A DNA stretch of 5,915 nt from positions 1-5,915 of the forward strand of contig JAJZCU010000154.1 of the NCBI GenBank assembly GCA_021828935.1, written 5' to 3'. Of the stretch, positions 5,701-5,915 are shown one piece after another. Position 1 is the stretch's first letter, and every line of letters begins with the position of its first letter. The notes beneath the pieces are model-generated. The model saw only the letters and a list, made by a program, of their open reading frames with translations. It did no database searches and was not told the DNA's origin. Position numbers and translations under genes: made by a program. The stretch comes from Planctomycetota bacterium (GTDB taxonomy: Bacteria > Planctomycetota > Phycisphaerae > WQYP01).

Positions 5701-5915
5701 CGTGGCGCTCCCAAATTTGTGTCTGGACTGGCTTCTAAATGAATAACAATTTGGGGAACGCCTTCAGGCTTGATCTGATGGAATAACAGAAGATTCTGCG
5801 ATTCAATAAGACCAAGAACAATGGTATTGGGCGTGATGGTGGGCAAGGTGACGGCAAGGGCGCGGTGCGCCAGGCCGTGCGGATTGTCATGGTACGATTC
5901 CTGAAGCTTCTTTAC
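5697..5915 (-). CDS. mnhE: Mrp antiporter subunit E (MnhE/MrpE), C-terminal part
   Basis: The open frame enters from the right edge and gives the last 72 residues, ending at TGA (5699-5697). It has no start codon in the window, so the N-terminal membrane helices are missing. The visible part is the soluble C-terminal domain of MnhE: LAVTLPTITPNTIVLGL (the family's S/T-LTPGT-like strand) followed by QNLLLFHQIKPE, where MnhE proteins have a conserved leucine-rich strand ending in His. A Pro/Gly-rich tail closes the chain. The four-base overlap with mnhF shows co-translation. It is the first gene of the operon visible here; promoter and any upstream subunits are beyond the edge. Confidence 0.85.
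   Translation of the reverse strand, partial: VKKLQESYHDNPHGLAHRALAVTLPTITPNTIVLGLIESQNLLLFHQIKPEGVPQIVIHLEASPDTNLGAPR

Noticed and set aside
1756..5915. Respiratory complex I or hydrogenase operon
   Set aside because: The MnhE, MnhF, MnhG and MnhB families are diagnostic of Mrp-type modules, and no NuoB/C/D/I or hydrogenase catalytic subunit is visible. Such genes could still lie beyond the right edge.

Overview
This window looks like ordinary chromosomal DNA from a Gram-negative-type, fairly GC-rich bacterium. Gene content and style (PAS plus HisKA_3 kinase, a TTG start, archaeal-Mbh-like gene order in an Mrp operon) would fit a Verrucomicrobiota/Planctomycetota-like or other environmental lineage. 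Nothing here fixes the taxonomy; there is no rRNA, tRNA, mobile element or CRISPR array.

Left part (2-1692, + strand): a two-component signalling pair. The first gene, cut by the window edge, is a sensor kinase with a PAS domain closely resembling the haem-binding PAS of FixL, followed by a HisKA_3/HATPase_c transmitter. The second is its NarL/FixJ-type response regulator, which begins at a TTG codon overlapping the kinase stop. The pair has FixL/FixJ-like logic (a possible oxygen or redox-ligand sensor driving a LuxR-type regulator), but the transmitter is of the NarX/NreB class.

Middle (1693-1755): a 63-bp convergent intergenic gap holding a nested inverted repeat, possibly a shared 3'-end structure.

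Right part (1756-5915, - strand): seven tightly packed genes of an Mrp-type cation/proton antiporter, read from the right edge leftwards: mnhE (3' part only), mnhF, mnhG, an MbhD-like piece (equivalent to part of the MrpA C-terminus), an MbhE-MnhB fusion, mnhC, and a long mnhD that ends the operon. Most junctions overlap by 4 bp or abut. The exception is a 132-bp gap between mnhF and mnhG. The order E-F-G-(MbhD)-(MbhE+B)-C-D is that of the antiporter module of archaeal membrane-bound hydrogenases (mbhA-H), not the classical mrpABCDEFG. The large ND5-like N-terminal part of MrpA is not in the window. If a second large antiporter subunit exists in this operon, it must lie upstream of mnhE, beyond the right edge.

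Together the membrane proteins should form a complex moving protons against Na+ or another monovalent cation across the inner membrane. A functional link to the neighbouring two-component system is possible but not shown by the sequence. I do not see a clearly undescribed system. The items most worth checking are the FixL-like haem pocket on a NarX-class kinase, the unusually long MnhD tail, and the non-standard subunit architecture.
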